A stretch of 64,000 nucleotides of DNA from Solea solea. Lineage: Eukaryota; Chordata; Actinopteri; Pleuronectiformes; Soleidae. Below the pieces are notes generated by a model that did no database searches, was not told where the DNA came from, and worked only from the letters and a program-made list of their open reading frames with translations. Made by a program: the position numbers and the translations under genes. The stretch covers positions 24,821,733 to 24,885,732 of the forward strand of contig NC_081138.1 of NCBI RefSeq assembly GCF_958295425.1, given 5' to 3'. Positions within the stretch are counted from its first letter, which is position 1, and the number at the start of each line of letters is the position of its first letter. Shown in pieces: positions 1 to 11,900 of the stretch.

Positions 1-1210
1 TATTCTAATGGAGAATTTCACAATTAAAGCCCCATAAATGTCAAAATATGAACAACTGGTTTCAACGGTATTTGATTTAGTGTTTTGGTGGATGTCCACA
101 AAAAATACAAATATAATTTACAATGAAAATTTAAGTTCTGCACTGCAAAGAACATCAGCTAACCTTTAAACCAGGGGCCTCAAATTCAAAAATACCCGGG
201 GGCCACTGAACTTCTAGGCTGGTCAGGAGGGGGCCAGTCAAGTGAAAAAAGTCAGGGAAAATGAACTGTTTAGATATTATATATCTAAAAGTGTCCATAA
301 ACAAAAACAGACGGAAATAAAATTAGAATCAAACATGAAATCAAAATAACATGTAGACAATAGTAATTAAAACACTAGACATGCTTCTAAATGATTAAAT
401 ATGATTAAAATATAATCAAAATTATTTTTCTTCAGTTAGGGCCAGTTTTCATGATCATTTTAAAATTAGTGCAGGGCCGCAGGACATCAAATGGGGGGGC
501 CACACGTGGCCCGCGTGTTTGCTTTAATCCATATTAAAGACACCGTTTTTAATGAACATCACCTCCTTCAGTATTAATCAATGGAGAATGTCACATTCAA
601 AGCCCCTTGAATGTCAAAACATGATCTATTGGCTTCAATGGTATTTGATTAGTCATTGTTTTCCTATTTTTGAGCCAACAGAAACTTTATTTTCAGATTC
701 TGAAATTCCATAGGCCTGTCATTCAATGTCTGGTATTTAAGTGGATTATTTTATTAGCTATGTTGGTTTTCACAGAGACACAGAGTTTTTAAAAAAAAAA
801 ATTTATCAACTCTTTCAGTGTCAATAAATGGACACTCAATAAATGGAGAATGTCACATTTAAAGCCCCTTAAATGTCAGTGTGGGATTGGTCTTTGATTA
901 AAGATAAAAGGGAAGATTAATTCTTCCCTTTTATGTGCCAACAGGTGGCTTCCTTTTTCACATTTTGACATTTCAGAGGGTTTTTTACTTTGAAATTTAT
1001 CAGAACATCCTCAAATGTGGTCAAGCATGTTATAGTAGCAAAATTATTTTATTTATTTTAAATACATGTTTTCTATGATTAAATGTGAATAATGTCACAT
1101 TTAAAGCTGTGTCAAGTGGAAGTGGTCCCACAACAGGAAGTTTTTTCAGGTTATAGTTTAGAGCTTTAATTTTTTTTAATTGTTTTAAAATTCTACACCA
1201 TAAGAGCCTC
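1..1210. repeat. Degenerate tandem array, unit about 250 bp
   Basis: A block beginning near 'aatggagaatgtcacattt' and continuing with 'aaagccccttaaatgtca' recurs at about 8, 582, 842 and, more weakly, 1083. The 582 and 842 copies also share upstream sequence (agacac..gtttttaa..ttcagt..tcaat), so the repeated unit is about 250 bp. The first two copies lie further apart because a hAT-like remnant sits between them. The core is itself a near-palindrome (gacatttaa/ttaaatgtc). No coding sequence is supported here. The family was not identified. Confidence 0.6.
172..535. mobile_element. hAT-like (Charlie-type) element remnant
   Basis: The left part begins 'caggggcctcaaattcaaa' followed by a 'ggggccactg' motif. 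The right part ends with 'gggccacacgtggcccgcg'. Terminal CAGGGG-TCTCAAA and 'tggcccgc' motifs are typical of fish and mammalian hAT MITEs. The ends are diverged and I could not define a target-site duplication, so the limits are approximate. Confidence 0.45.
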
Positions 1211-1379
1211 AAACTAAGAGTGTTACGTATTATTAAAATATAAGTTTTAAAAAACCCTAATTTGTGACATGTACATCCATCATCTACCGCTTTATCCTGT
1301 GTTGCTTTTATTGTGAAATCGCCTCTTACACAGTGTCACCGTCACACATCCACCTAACTAGTCTAAACAGTGATGTGTC

Positions 1380-1582
1380 GTGCCTGACTGCGGTCGTCTC
1401 GTCTCAGTCGCTGCGCTTTTGTCACGGGTTGTCATGACGACAGCGTTGCGGCGCTCGAGTCTGCGAAGGCATTCACTGGCTCTGCACTTCCGTGAGAGCC
1501 AGACGACTGAGAAGCAGAAGTTAAACTGTTGACCAAGGTTTATTTTTTTGAGACCGAAGGTGGAGAAGTCTGCCTCATTTTG
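1380..1582 (+). promoter_or_regulatory. Promoter and noncoding exon 1 of the C16orf46 homologue
   Basis: This is a GC-richer stretch with several CpGs in an AT-rich background. It contains GTTGTCATGACGAC at 1428-1441, a full match to the RFX X-box consensus RYYNYY-NN-RRNRAC. Downstream, a splice donor (TTTTG|gtgagt) ends a probable noncoding exon at 1582. The next acceptor is at about 1709. The transcription start is inferred to lie between about 1450 and 1520 and is not visible directly. Confidence 0.5.
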
Positions 1583-1747
1583 GTGAGTGGATTAAGTCTG
1601 TGTGTGAGAAAGTGTTTGTGTCTTTGTAACTCGACTAAAAACTCTCTACATCACACATGTATAGGGGATATTTAGGTCATTTCTGTTCTTAAATGTTCTT
1701 TATTAATAGATGTCACCCTGGAGTAGCCTGCATGTACAAAGTGAACA

Positions 1748-3370
1748 ATGGCAACAGACAAGACACCAGAGAGGAGACTTACTGAAGTCCTGTTAGATAT
1801 TAGTGAGGAGATCTTTGTGAAAGAACTGGAGCCGCCTGACTACCACCGTTACTCTGGTCTGGAAGAAGCAGTAAGTGAATGAACATGTTTTCTGCCTGTG
1901 TTTAATCTTTTTTTAAGTGTGTATCAACTGCCCGTGTCAGTTATACAGTGGCAAACGTATATAAGCAATATCATTTGTACTTGGGAATAACAAAGGTAGA
2001 GCATAAAATATCTGAATGTGTTCTATTACTATATTATTAACCACACTGAGATTTCCTGATAATTAGATTAGATTCATTTATTTATTGATTTTAATCTTTT
2101 GCTTATTCTACTTGTTGACTTGGTTGAACGTTTGGAAATAAAGTAAGAGAGGCATGGTTGAGATGTTTTTTGGAGGACGGACAGTGAGTGACTATGTTGG
2201 GGGAAAAAAAAGTATGTTGATGATGGAGCTGCAGGGCAGGGGGAGAAAAAAGGGAAGGTTAATGGATGTTGTGGAGGAGGACGTGGGGGGATAGAGCAAG
2301 ATGGAGGCAGATGATCTGCTGTGGTGGAGAAGCCCGAAAGAAGAAGAAGAAGATTCTATTTGTTTACTCATTCTGGTCCAACCTTTTACCATTTTGCTGC
2401 AGTATCAAGTGAAAGTCTAATCTGATCTAATCTAATGAGATCTGAACAACTCCAGGGAGAGTCATGGTGAGGGATCCATTCTCCCAGGATGGGAAAATGT
2501 TGTTACAGTGAACTAAACTTGACGAATATAAGAATATAAACATAGAGGGAAAAAGATATATAACAAGTATCAAAATCATTATAAAGTTTCATTATAATGC
2601 CTATGCTTTGCAAACTCATATTTACATTATTTTACATGTTCACACAGGTCTGTGGTTGGGCCAGAGCTGCTCCACTGAGCTGCATTCTTTTGACCCAACA
2701 CAAATACAGGCGACCCCCGAATGAGGCAGCCGACAACCCGGAGCCCTCGTCTGTTGACCCGGAGAGCTCAACCAGCATTGCAGAGCATCGCTGCGGGTCG
2801 CAGGCAGGACGTCGTTACACCCTAAAGAAATCCACGGCATTAGAGAAGCAAGTGGATTTACTGAGCGACACTGTTGTGGCGCCTCTGCGGCTAGACGCTC
2901 CAGAGCGGCCCGTCTTCAGTGCCACGCAAGGGGAAGAAGGGACTCTCAGAGAGACGTCTTTGCAGCGTCACCACCCGTCCTCAAAATACTCTGATAACAG
3001 GCCCACCAAGCCTCACAAAAACAACCCCAGACACAGTAACACCGTGAAAAACAGCCACAAGCCCACTAATACTCTGGTGCCCATAACAAACTTCACATTC
3101 TTCCCACCGATCAAGCCCCCACACCTGGATGCCAAGATTAAGGGTCACAGTGGTAAGAAGGCTCCAGAGGGAGAAATGTTCGAGGAAGACTGGTTCATGT
3201 TTGGTAAGAAGAGTGACACGAGAGGAGACACTGGTGCCAACGATGAGTTTCATAGTTACTCTGCAGCACTGACCTCCATACACCGGACATGTCAGCATAA
3301 GCCTCTCCTGTTCTCCACTCTTAGCGTCGCTCTCCCCAAAACACCATGCTGTATGAGGCCTGTGAAATAA
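1748..3370 (+). CDS. c16orf46: C16orf46 homologue, uncharacterised protein (281 aa, 2 coding exons)
   Basis: The coding exons are 1748-1870 and 2648-3370, with donor GCA|gtaagt and acceptor cacacag|GTC, joined in phase 0. The product is 281 aa. The start at 1748 has an A at -3 and G at +4. The N-terminal part (LLDISEEIFVKEL, then GLEEAVCGWARAAPLSCI across the junction) resembles human C16orf46 around its GWEEAVQGWGRTSPAACIW segment. The rest is low-complexity, rich in Ser, Thr, Pro and Lys, with a short hydrophobic motif TNFTFFPPIKPP. No enzyme domain, signal peptide or membrane segment is visible. The biochemical role of the family is unknown to me. Its position next to ATMIN supports orthology. 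It is shorter than the human protein. An upstream ATG at 1710 opens a 28-codon frame that overlaps the main start. An AATAAA overlaps the stop codon (3366-3371), and the real 3' end is unclear. Confidence 0.75.
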
Positions 3371-4940
3371 AACTGGAATTATCTGATGAGGAGTAATATT
3401 TAGAAGTTAAACATCTCAGGACATGTATACCTCTATGTTCTTCAGTTAATCATTGCACAGGTCCTTCATTTGAGTTTCAATATTTACATTAACACACTCA
3501 CCACAACAGTCAAGTAAGGAGAAGAAGAAGAAGCAGCTTCGGCCATTTGTGGCTTATTTTGTTCTAACCACTCACCACAAGTGTTGTTTTTTCTTCAGCT
3601 GTTAAAGTTGCCTTGTAAGTCTGCCTCCCTCACACACCTCAACTCAAAGCTACACTGAAGCTCTGTATGAAATGTACCACTGTGTTGTGCTATAGCTTCT
3701 GTCTATACGTGATATAATCAATGGCCAAACTATACTGCATCTGCTCAGTGAAGCTTTCATTGTTGTCAATCGTCCTGCTGAAGGTCGTAGATAGAATCTG
3801 GTTTATACAGTGTTATGCCAAGATCCTGGAATATATATATTATTGTATCACTGGTTGAAATTGTTACTTTGCTTCATTATTCTACCTCTTTTTTTGTTGA
3901 GCTTTCCTGTAAAATTAGACAAAATTAACTCTCTTATATAACAGTGACTGTGTTTACATGTACACTAGTAATCTAACTATTGACCATATACTGTTATTAT
4001 TGCAATTGTGTTTACATGAGTTGCTAATAAAATATTCCATTCCATAGTATGAATATGATTCTTATCCACATGTATCTACACCGCTCTAATAACCCTGGAA
4101 AAGGGCATACTTCACATGTTAATCTGATGATTACTTAAGGTCATTAAGGTAAGGGCAACCGCAATCAGAATGCGGTTTACCATTCATAATATTGTCTTCA
4201 TTTTCCTTATGTTCTCAGATTTAGTAGAACGCAGATGTATCACAGTGAAATGTTTATAATGTTTGATCATGGAAACCATTTTTACAGTACAGTATAGTAC
4301 ACAGGATTTCATCGACCCCTGCTTTCTTCGTGGGTGTTTGGTAAAGTGAGTGCATAGCCAGCCAAAGATAGTGTTGCTGGTTTCACACGAGAAAAAAAAC
4401 ATTGGTCTAAATTAAGATTTATTAAAAAATATGTTGCATTAATAAAATATGACGCCTCATATTGCTTTTCACAATTTAATATGTTGCGTTTACAAACACA
4501 GGACTTTGCAATTAAGGCCAAAACTGTAATCTATTTTGTTCAAAGTAGAAATGGGATCAAATAAGATTTATACAAGCATTCATTAATCATTTTTTTTAAT
4601 TAAGGTCAGAATTGTGACATTAAATGTTCCATAATATATTCCGATAATATCTTTTAAATGTAACACTACATGATCTTGCCTGAGGCATTTTACTGATTTT
4701 TCTGGGGTCTGAACTTTGGGGAATCTCTGGTGTACATGAATTGTTTCGGCACTTTTTTGGTCACTGTGGCAACATGTAGTCGTGTCGTTTGAGTTGTTGT
4801 TTCCTACCATGATTTCCACACCGCCTGCCATCCATTCATCCTGCTTATCCTTTGTGCATCACTGGGGGGGAGCTGGAGACGATCCCAGTCGACACTGGGG
4901 AACGCCATGGACAGATCACATTAACTGACGAGGGAAGTGA
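3371..4940. other. Spacer between C16orf46 homologue and ATMIN, with MITE-like repeat
   Basis: The two genes are convergent here. No coding potential was recognised. Sequence at about 3945-4185 has repeated 'gtgtttacatg' and 'aatctgatgattac' motifs like a teleost MITE family also present at 35.0 kb. A short piece at 4858-4920 (ggagctggagacgatcccag, then a mention of 'acagatcac') resembles the dispersed repeat found near 20.9 kb. Confidence 0.4.
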
Positions 4941-4957
4941 TACATGTTTTTCTGCAG

Positions 4958-4963
4958 TTTATT
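4958..4963 (-). terminator. Likely ATMIN polyadenylation signal (AATAAA)
   Basis: TTTATT on the plus strand reads AATAAA on the gene strand. It lies about 1.8 kb beyond the ATMIN stop. The stretch 4940-6786 contains no recognisable gene and few repeats, as expected for a long 3'UTR. The choice of this signal over others is inference. Confidence 0.4.
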
Positions 4964-6786
4964 CAGAACATCTGTAGTGCATCTTTAGCAGTTATTCAAG
5001 GCAAATGTCAACTCTACAAGTACAGGCAAGAAAACTCCAGTTTAACTTCAGTTAAAGACAAATTCTCATCTACATGCACTAAGAGAGAGAGAGAATAAAG
5101 CACTGTGACTGACACTTGAGACTGACGAGGCTTTTACTACACATAATTGAGTCGTAAGTAAGGCTATTTTTCCCCTGCCACTAAACCATCAAGGAGCAAC
5201 TACTCTGGATTCATATTCAACAACCACAAACTAGAAGTACTAATCTCAATATGAGAAATGTTGAAATGAAGTGTCAAAAAAATGATAATTAACACAGGAA
5301 AATTAGAGCATGTTATACCCTTGGGCACAGTGTCATGTTCTGTACATTCTTCCGTTTCTGCAAACATCTACAAATTGCACCGGCAATCATATCAAACACA
5401 TTTCCTTCAACTAAATGCTGTACAGCATTATATTCATGGGACAGACATCCTTCTACATGTACTATGGAGAACAGTTGGGACATTCCAATGTATCCATGCA
5501 ACAATGATCATAACGCCACAATAGAATAAAGTATAAAACATGCAATTCAAAGACCAAAAATGGTGCAAACTATTTTTTTTTTCCTTGCCGCTCACAGAAA
5601 ACTTATTCTTGTGTAAAATTTGCCACAAAGCAGCAAAAATCAGTCACCTGTAACAGAACGAAAAAACATAATACTTGGGTTAAGGCACAAACAAAATAAA
5701 AGGAATTAATAAATAAACAAGTCCTACAAACAGCTCTAACGGGTGTTCCTTAGCAGAACATGGTCCATGTGTGGCGCTTGTGCTCAATGAGGTAATTCAA
5801 TGCAGCAGTAATGGACAAAAAACAATGAAAACCTACGGTTGACTTGGTTGGAGCTCAGATTACAAAGGTGTTGTGTTCATACAATAGCCCTGTGCTAATA
5901 CTAGTTCTAATCCAAAATGTGATTCTGTACAGTGACTGGATGGATCACGTAATCAACGTCAGCGGCGCTACTGTATACGCTTACAACCAGCTAATCAATA
6001 AGTCAACGACAATGACACCCGATTATGTTTACTCGCATGAACTTACTGCTCAGCTACAAAGACATCCCCTAAAAGTGTTAACTTCTCAAATACTCAAATT
6101 CTCAGCGAGTGTGTGTGTTCAACGACTGACGAGACAAACGCAAACATTTAATTCAAAGTTGTGCCACATCTTCATGAGTAAAGGTGCATTTCAGAGATGC
6201 AATTTGTTGTTTGTTCTGCAAGCCAAGTAAAGGCCATATGTACATTTCAAACATAAACATAAATTAAAGGTGCAGTATCACACACTGTACAGTTGAGATG
6301 TGTTCTGTGTTCATACAGTATCCGTGTGCTGTGATGCAGGTTAAACGCCACACACACACACACAGCTAAATAAGTCATCCCTTTAAGTGCAGATTTTAAC
6401 ACTGATAAAATGTGGATTTTACGTCGTTGGGTAAGACCAGTCACAGTGGTTATACACGGAAAACAAAAGCAGTAAACTGGCATTGAGGAAAAGATACATA
6501 CATTATTATTATTCTTTATGTGCAAATAAATATGTAAACTGTCAGAGGAGCTGAGAAACCACATCCGCTGAGCCAATAAAGTGCGGCAGAGCAGGTAGGA
6601 TATGTACCGGGGAAGGCTCTGGACAGAATGCCCCCAGTGGAATGATGAAAGACATTTTCACAGACTACCCACTGCTAAGACTATAATCTGCCAAAAGAGA
6701 GCGTGGACCGACTCCTCTTACAGGAAGAGGCAGATTTGAGAAAGCTAGTACCGCAAAAGCTTAGGCAGCTTCGCTAGGTGAGGCTT

Positions 6787-9700
6787 TCAACTATTGGGCT
6801 TCTCGGGCTGCTGAAAGAGAGCACAGAGCTCTCCACATGTCTGGGTTTCCACAGAGCTGAAGTGGGACTCCATATTCCAAGCGAGGTCCGCTGACAAGAA
6901 GTCATCCATGACGGTTTGCGTTTCATTGCTGGTGAGGAAGAGGTGCCCCAATCCTTCTGCCTGGCTGGTCACAGTCTGTGTCTCGGTGCTGTTCAGCAGC
7001 CTCGCGTGGTCTCCCTGACTGATGGCGGTCTGAGCGGAGAGGCTCGTGGCAAATGGAGGGACATCCGTCTGTGTTTCGGTGTCAGAGGACTCTGTGCTCA
7101 TAGAAAAGCTTGAATGTCGCAGGATGCTGCTCAGCGGCATCTGGCCACCGGCATTTAACAGGAAGTTGAGATCGGTCTGAGTTTGAGTGTCGAACAGCTC
7201 CAGGTCGCTGGCTTGGGTTCTATTTGGTCCCTCGCTTTGGTCCAACTCATCCATCAGGAGGAAGTCTGTCTGGGTCTGGATGTCCAGAGACTCGAGAGGC
7301 ATGTCACTACCGAGTCCTCCCAGCTCACTCTCCTCTGTCTGTGTCTGAATATGCACAGCATTGAGGAACTCCTCAAAGTCAAAGTCAATGCCACTGTGTT
7401 GCTCCTGAACAGAACCCAGAGCTGAACCACAGGCTGCGGAGGCCTCAGTGAGAGCCTGGTGGCCTGACATGCTGTCAGACAGAATGTTCTCTAGGTCATT
7501 TAACAAGGTCATCGTTTGGGTCTGATTGTCGGCCATGTTGTTCGAGTTCAGCTCATCTGTCTGAACGCCAAAACACAAACCACCTGGTGACTTTGAGTCC
7601 TCATACAGGCTGCTTCCTGCAGGCGCAAGGGGGTCATCTATATCCAAGGCAGTCTGGGTGGAGACACTCAGGGAGTCGCTGCCAAAGAGATCAGTGCACA
7701 TGATGGCCTGCTCCTGCGCCTTCTCGTCAGCAAGTGGCATGGCAAAGTGTGTCTGTGTCTGTCTGGTTATGAATGGGGGCACAGATGAGGGGGAACAAGG
7801 AATGTGGCTCAGGCACTGGCTGTCTGTCTGGGCTCCAATAGAGGATGTGACCTTGGCTTGGGAGGAAGAAAACGTCTGGGTTTCGACACTGACCGGGAGG
7901 AGAACTTGAGCACTCACACTAATGTCTGTTTGGGAGCACGATGACACAGATGACTCACCCACAGAGCACAAGCCTAGTCCCTCCCCAATACTCACCCCTG
8001 TGGGAATTTTAGATAAATATGATTTGTCTGTCTGAATGTTGGTGGACGTGCTTCTACCCCGGTGTCCTGTCGGGCTACTGGTTGAGTCCTCTGTGCCTGC
8101 AGAGTCCAGACTGACCTGGACGCCTGTACTAACCGGCCCGAGGCTAGAGCGTGATGTTGGCATGCTATCCTTAAAACCTAGAATGTTTGTATCAAGTTGG
8201 GGTACAACAGCTCCTGTGGCTTGTGGTAAAAGGTGAAGGGTGCTGACAGATCCTTGGCTGTCTACTGCCAGCACCACAGACCGCAGGGCACCACTCTCTG
8301 TAGATGGAAGGAGGACAGGCAGCTGGGCAAACTGCATCACTGGAACGCTGACCAATGCCATTTTAGGCTTTGGTAAGAGCAACTTCTGCAGGCTCTTACG
8401 GGGGTTGAGGCTCTGATATGCTGAATCTGGGATGTGAAGAGCTATATGAGAAGGGGGAGCCAGCTCTGTGAGCTCAATAGTCGTGGGCATCATCTGACAG
8501 GTTGACTCATTTGTCTTAACCTTTTCTGAAGCACTCAACAGTCTCTCCATCTTTCGCTTCTTTACCGGAGGAATCCTGTAAAGGAACAACACAGACACCG
8601 ACTGAGTTAATGTTTTGCCAAACCCAAAACAAATACTCGGCACAAAGTTTATTTGGCTTATGTGTGTACATGCCTGTGTTCAGATGGTATCTCATGTCCC
8701 GTCCTGTAGATATGCGAGAGCAGAGCAGCCCTGCTGGCGTAGGGGCAACCACATGAGCAATGGTAGGTTTTCCCACAGTCCTCAATGTGCCTCTTTAGGT
8801 CCCACTCTGTACTGTAGCCATTGTTGCACTTGGAGCACTTGTGTTTCTTTTCTGCGTGCATCTTCATAAAGTGCTACAGTTAAACACAGGGCACATGGCA
8901 GCATTAATAATTACATTAACTGTAAAATAATTTCCGGCCTAATCGTCTTACTTCACCGACTGCGTTACGTAGCACAGTAAGACTTACTTGTTTTACCAGG
9001 GAGAACTGGGAGAAGGGTCTGTTAGGCCCTCTGGGACAGCCCTCAATGGGACAGCAGTAAAGTTTCTGAGAGCCTTTCATGTCCTTTCTGACCGTGGGAT
9101 TGACAATTCCATCCTGAGATCAACGATGAGAGAAAAAGGCAATGTTTACATGTGAAATGTGTGCATCAGTATATACTTAGTTATATAAGTGTTAAAAAAA
9201 CAACCAAAAGAGGCACATTCACAGAGGTATTATCGGGACTACAAAATTAAAGTGATGGTTATGCATAGACTAACTTTCTTAACCCAGAAAAAAAAATATA
9301 ATTTAAGTTAAATATTGTATTTTTCTAATGAGTAGTTTGGTTCTTTTTAAAGAAATCTTCGCCTACATTAAATGTATGTGTGTACGTAAACATCACCATC
9401 ACAGTCCATAACAGACATTAATGCTTAAGCCTTACAGCAGTCAAGGTCACATCCATATGATGTAACAGTGTAGAGGGCAGAACATGTGAAGCACATAAAC
9501 CCTCTTGTGGTTTCTCATAATAATATACATATCTTGCCAACAATAAATGTGCTTGCAGTTTACTTCAGCTGCATCATGTGGTTGTGGGTTGAATGTGAAA
9601 CAGAGCAGTGTTTTTATAACAGCAAGGTCAGTCCACGCAGCTTCTAAAGTGGCTCATCTCTCTCTTTGGGGGTGGAGACTGCACTACATGGTGATCATGC

Positions 9701-11766
9701 TATCATGGTAATCTTCTCTAAACTGGCTGTTAAGGAAGGTGTTGTGAATAGAAGTCAGACTAAAGTCAAAACAGATGCATTAGCCTTATGAAAGGAAATG
9801 GAGTGTGCAAGCTAAAATGAAAAAGAAATACAAAATACAAGCAGTATTCATAGGGAAGCAGCCACCCACTTACAATAACTGATCAGAAAATACATTACTG
9901 CAAGAAAAACAACAGCGTTGTGAAGGTGTAGGAAATAAAAAACAGATGCTGTGTTCCACATTCTTGCAGCATGTCAACTGGATTATTATTATTGCTCGGT
10001 GGTGAATAAGGAATAACCTCTCCTCTGTGCAGTAGGAGAAGGGGGTTAGAGTTTAAATTCACTGTAGGTGAGAATGTGAGCATGTTGTTCGTCTCTGTCT
10101 GTTGGGCTGGAGACCCGTGCAGAGTGTAACCTGCCTCTTGCCCATCTTCAAGTGGAATTTGGCTCCAGTTCCCCTGCTACGTTCAAAGCACAAACGGCAT
10201 ATATTATAGATGGAGGGATGGATGCGCCATCTGTGGCTTTAGGCTCAAAGACTTTCACTGAATCACCACCACTGGCTACCTCCTCTCACTTTGTAGCCAA
10301 AGCATGAACTGTGGTGTACTTGCAGAATAGAAAATTCAACACAACTGACTCAATTATTTTCACATGACAAACAATGGGTAGGCACTAAATGTTGGGGTCA
10401 AAGGTTTCCCCTTTTCCCTGATGGTTTGTTTCGACCAGTTGTGTAAAACTATTTGTAGACTATTGACTTAAAGTTCCATTATGTAAGAATTTGTGAAAGC
10501 TAATGGAGACCCTGAAGACTGTAACAATCAGGACTTCTCCACTCACTGCTCTCTTTTCCATGAACGTCAGGGAACAACGATGACCTTCACACACAAGAAA
10601 GGATGTCATTCTTCTTAGGACTTAGTATATTCTCATTAAGCTGGGTCATAGTTCTCCAAATGTCATTGAATCAGTAGCAACTGCACTTGTAGATGTCAGA
10701 AAGACATCTTCAGCAGCCTCTAATGAGCAATACCTCATCCAAGTACATTAAAGGCTTGATCTAAGGCTATTAGATTTCTATTTTAAATGTTACAACAAAT
10801 GTGCAACTGACCATTTCTGTCATCCTGAATGTTACACACTGGATCTTTGAAGTTAAAAGATCTCCCTGATTGTGCCTCAGTCAGTCTGGTGTAACCACCG
10901 ACTTGGGACTTTAAGTGTTATCCTCGTTGATCCCAATTTCTGAGAGAGCTCATTCAAATTCTCACATTCACCTATTTTTTTAACAAAGAGCTCAGTCTGC
11001 TGCAGGACAAAAGGCAGCCTTTCCAACCACAGAACCCCATTCATTGAGTGGAGACAGTGAATTACTGCGTCCCACCAAAAAACCTCAGTTGAATCCAGTG
11101 AGGACATGAGAACCAGGGTCAGGTAGTCCACATGTCACATGACCCTTTATTATTGATAACAAGCTATGTATCCATCAACAGTGTTCCTGATATCCTGTAT
11201 GAAATGTGACACTCGCCACACCCCCGCCTTCAACTATTTATAAAGAAACTGTACAAATGATCAATAATCACATGTTTATGATAACACTTGATGACTATAA
11301 TGAAGCTAGCTGGCTAAAGGTAAACTTAACTACACGTCACGGTGATTCACGCACATTTAGAACCAGCTGCGTATACTTTACGCTAAACTGACCATAGGTA
11401 CGTTTTCCACTAAGCGTCAATGCTACGTTAGTTTTCTCTGACTTATTATGGATGACTTGCGTTTTCGGACATTTAGCCAAGTTAGCATTGCAGTTAGCCC
11501 CTACAAACACAATTCCAGACTGAGTCGGCGTTTACCTTTATTCTATGAGACTTCACCAGATGCATGTTGAGTGCAGGTGTGTTGGGAAGAATCTTGCCAC
11601 ATCCCTTCACGGTGCAGAGGATGTTCGTCCTCACTTCTTTGGTCAGCTCCGTGATTGTGGGCTTTAATATTTCCCGTGACTGCGACGGAGAGTCTTCGTG
11701 GTGTTTCGGACTGTCTGCAACAGCCGCATCTCTGCTACTCGCCTTCCCTGCAGCAGAGGTAGCCAT
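6787..11766 (-). CDS. atmin: ATM interactor, C2H2 zinc-finger transcription factor (781 aa, 4 exons)
   Basis: The exons are 11536-11766, 8988-9113, 8674-8873 and 6787-8575. They join in frame to 781 aa (human about 823). Known role: ATMIN (ASCIZ) is a nuclear cofactor of ATM and the transcriptional activator of the dynein light chain gene DYNLL1. What is seen: an N-terminal zinc-finger region with C51/C56/H69/H74, C98/C103/H120/H125, C132/C135/H148/C152 and C158 to H179. A basic KKRK follows at the start of exon 4. Then comes a long Ser/Thr/Gln-rich C-terminal half with eleven separate TQT sites (for example FDTQTQTDL, NETQTVM, VETQTCG), the motif bound by DYNLL1. The block KLLLPKPKMALVSVPVMQF and the C-terminal DDFLSADLAWNMES are close to human. 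Intron 3 has a GC donor (CACAG|gcatgt) and the other two are GT-AG. The start was chosen as the first ATG of a frame beginning MATSAAGKASS. Intron 1 carries a MITE. Confidence 0.95.
10468..10850. mobile_element. Nonautonomous hAT-like MITE in ATMIN intron 1
   Basis: The left end 'ttaaagttccattatgtaag' and the right end 'gttacacactggatctttga' are inverted versions of each other. They match the TTAAAGxTCCAGTGTGTAAC termini of a common fish MITE. The same family is represented at 22.8 and 51.0 kb. No open frame is visible inside. Confidence 0.5.
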
Positions 11767-11900
11767 GTTACTGTGTTGACAGCATGCCTCACGCGCAGGA
11801 GGGCGACGAGAGCAGTTACGTAATATCCGGTGTACCGACTACGTTTCCGTTTTATAAAATAAAAGTTTTTCAGGTCGTTTATGATCACAGAAGACATTTA
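11767..11900 (-). promoter_or_regulatory. ATMIN promoter region
   Basis: CpG-containing sequence directly upstream of the ATMIN start. It holds TTACGTAA at 11816-11823, a palindromic bZIP-type (PAR bZIP/CREB-like) site about 50 bp before the ATG. No TATA box is evident. The function is inferred from position. Confidence 0.4.

Noticed and set aside
6916..8236. Plus-strand open frames opposite ATMIN exon 4
   Set aside because: Antisense shadows of a long, biased coding exon.
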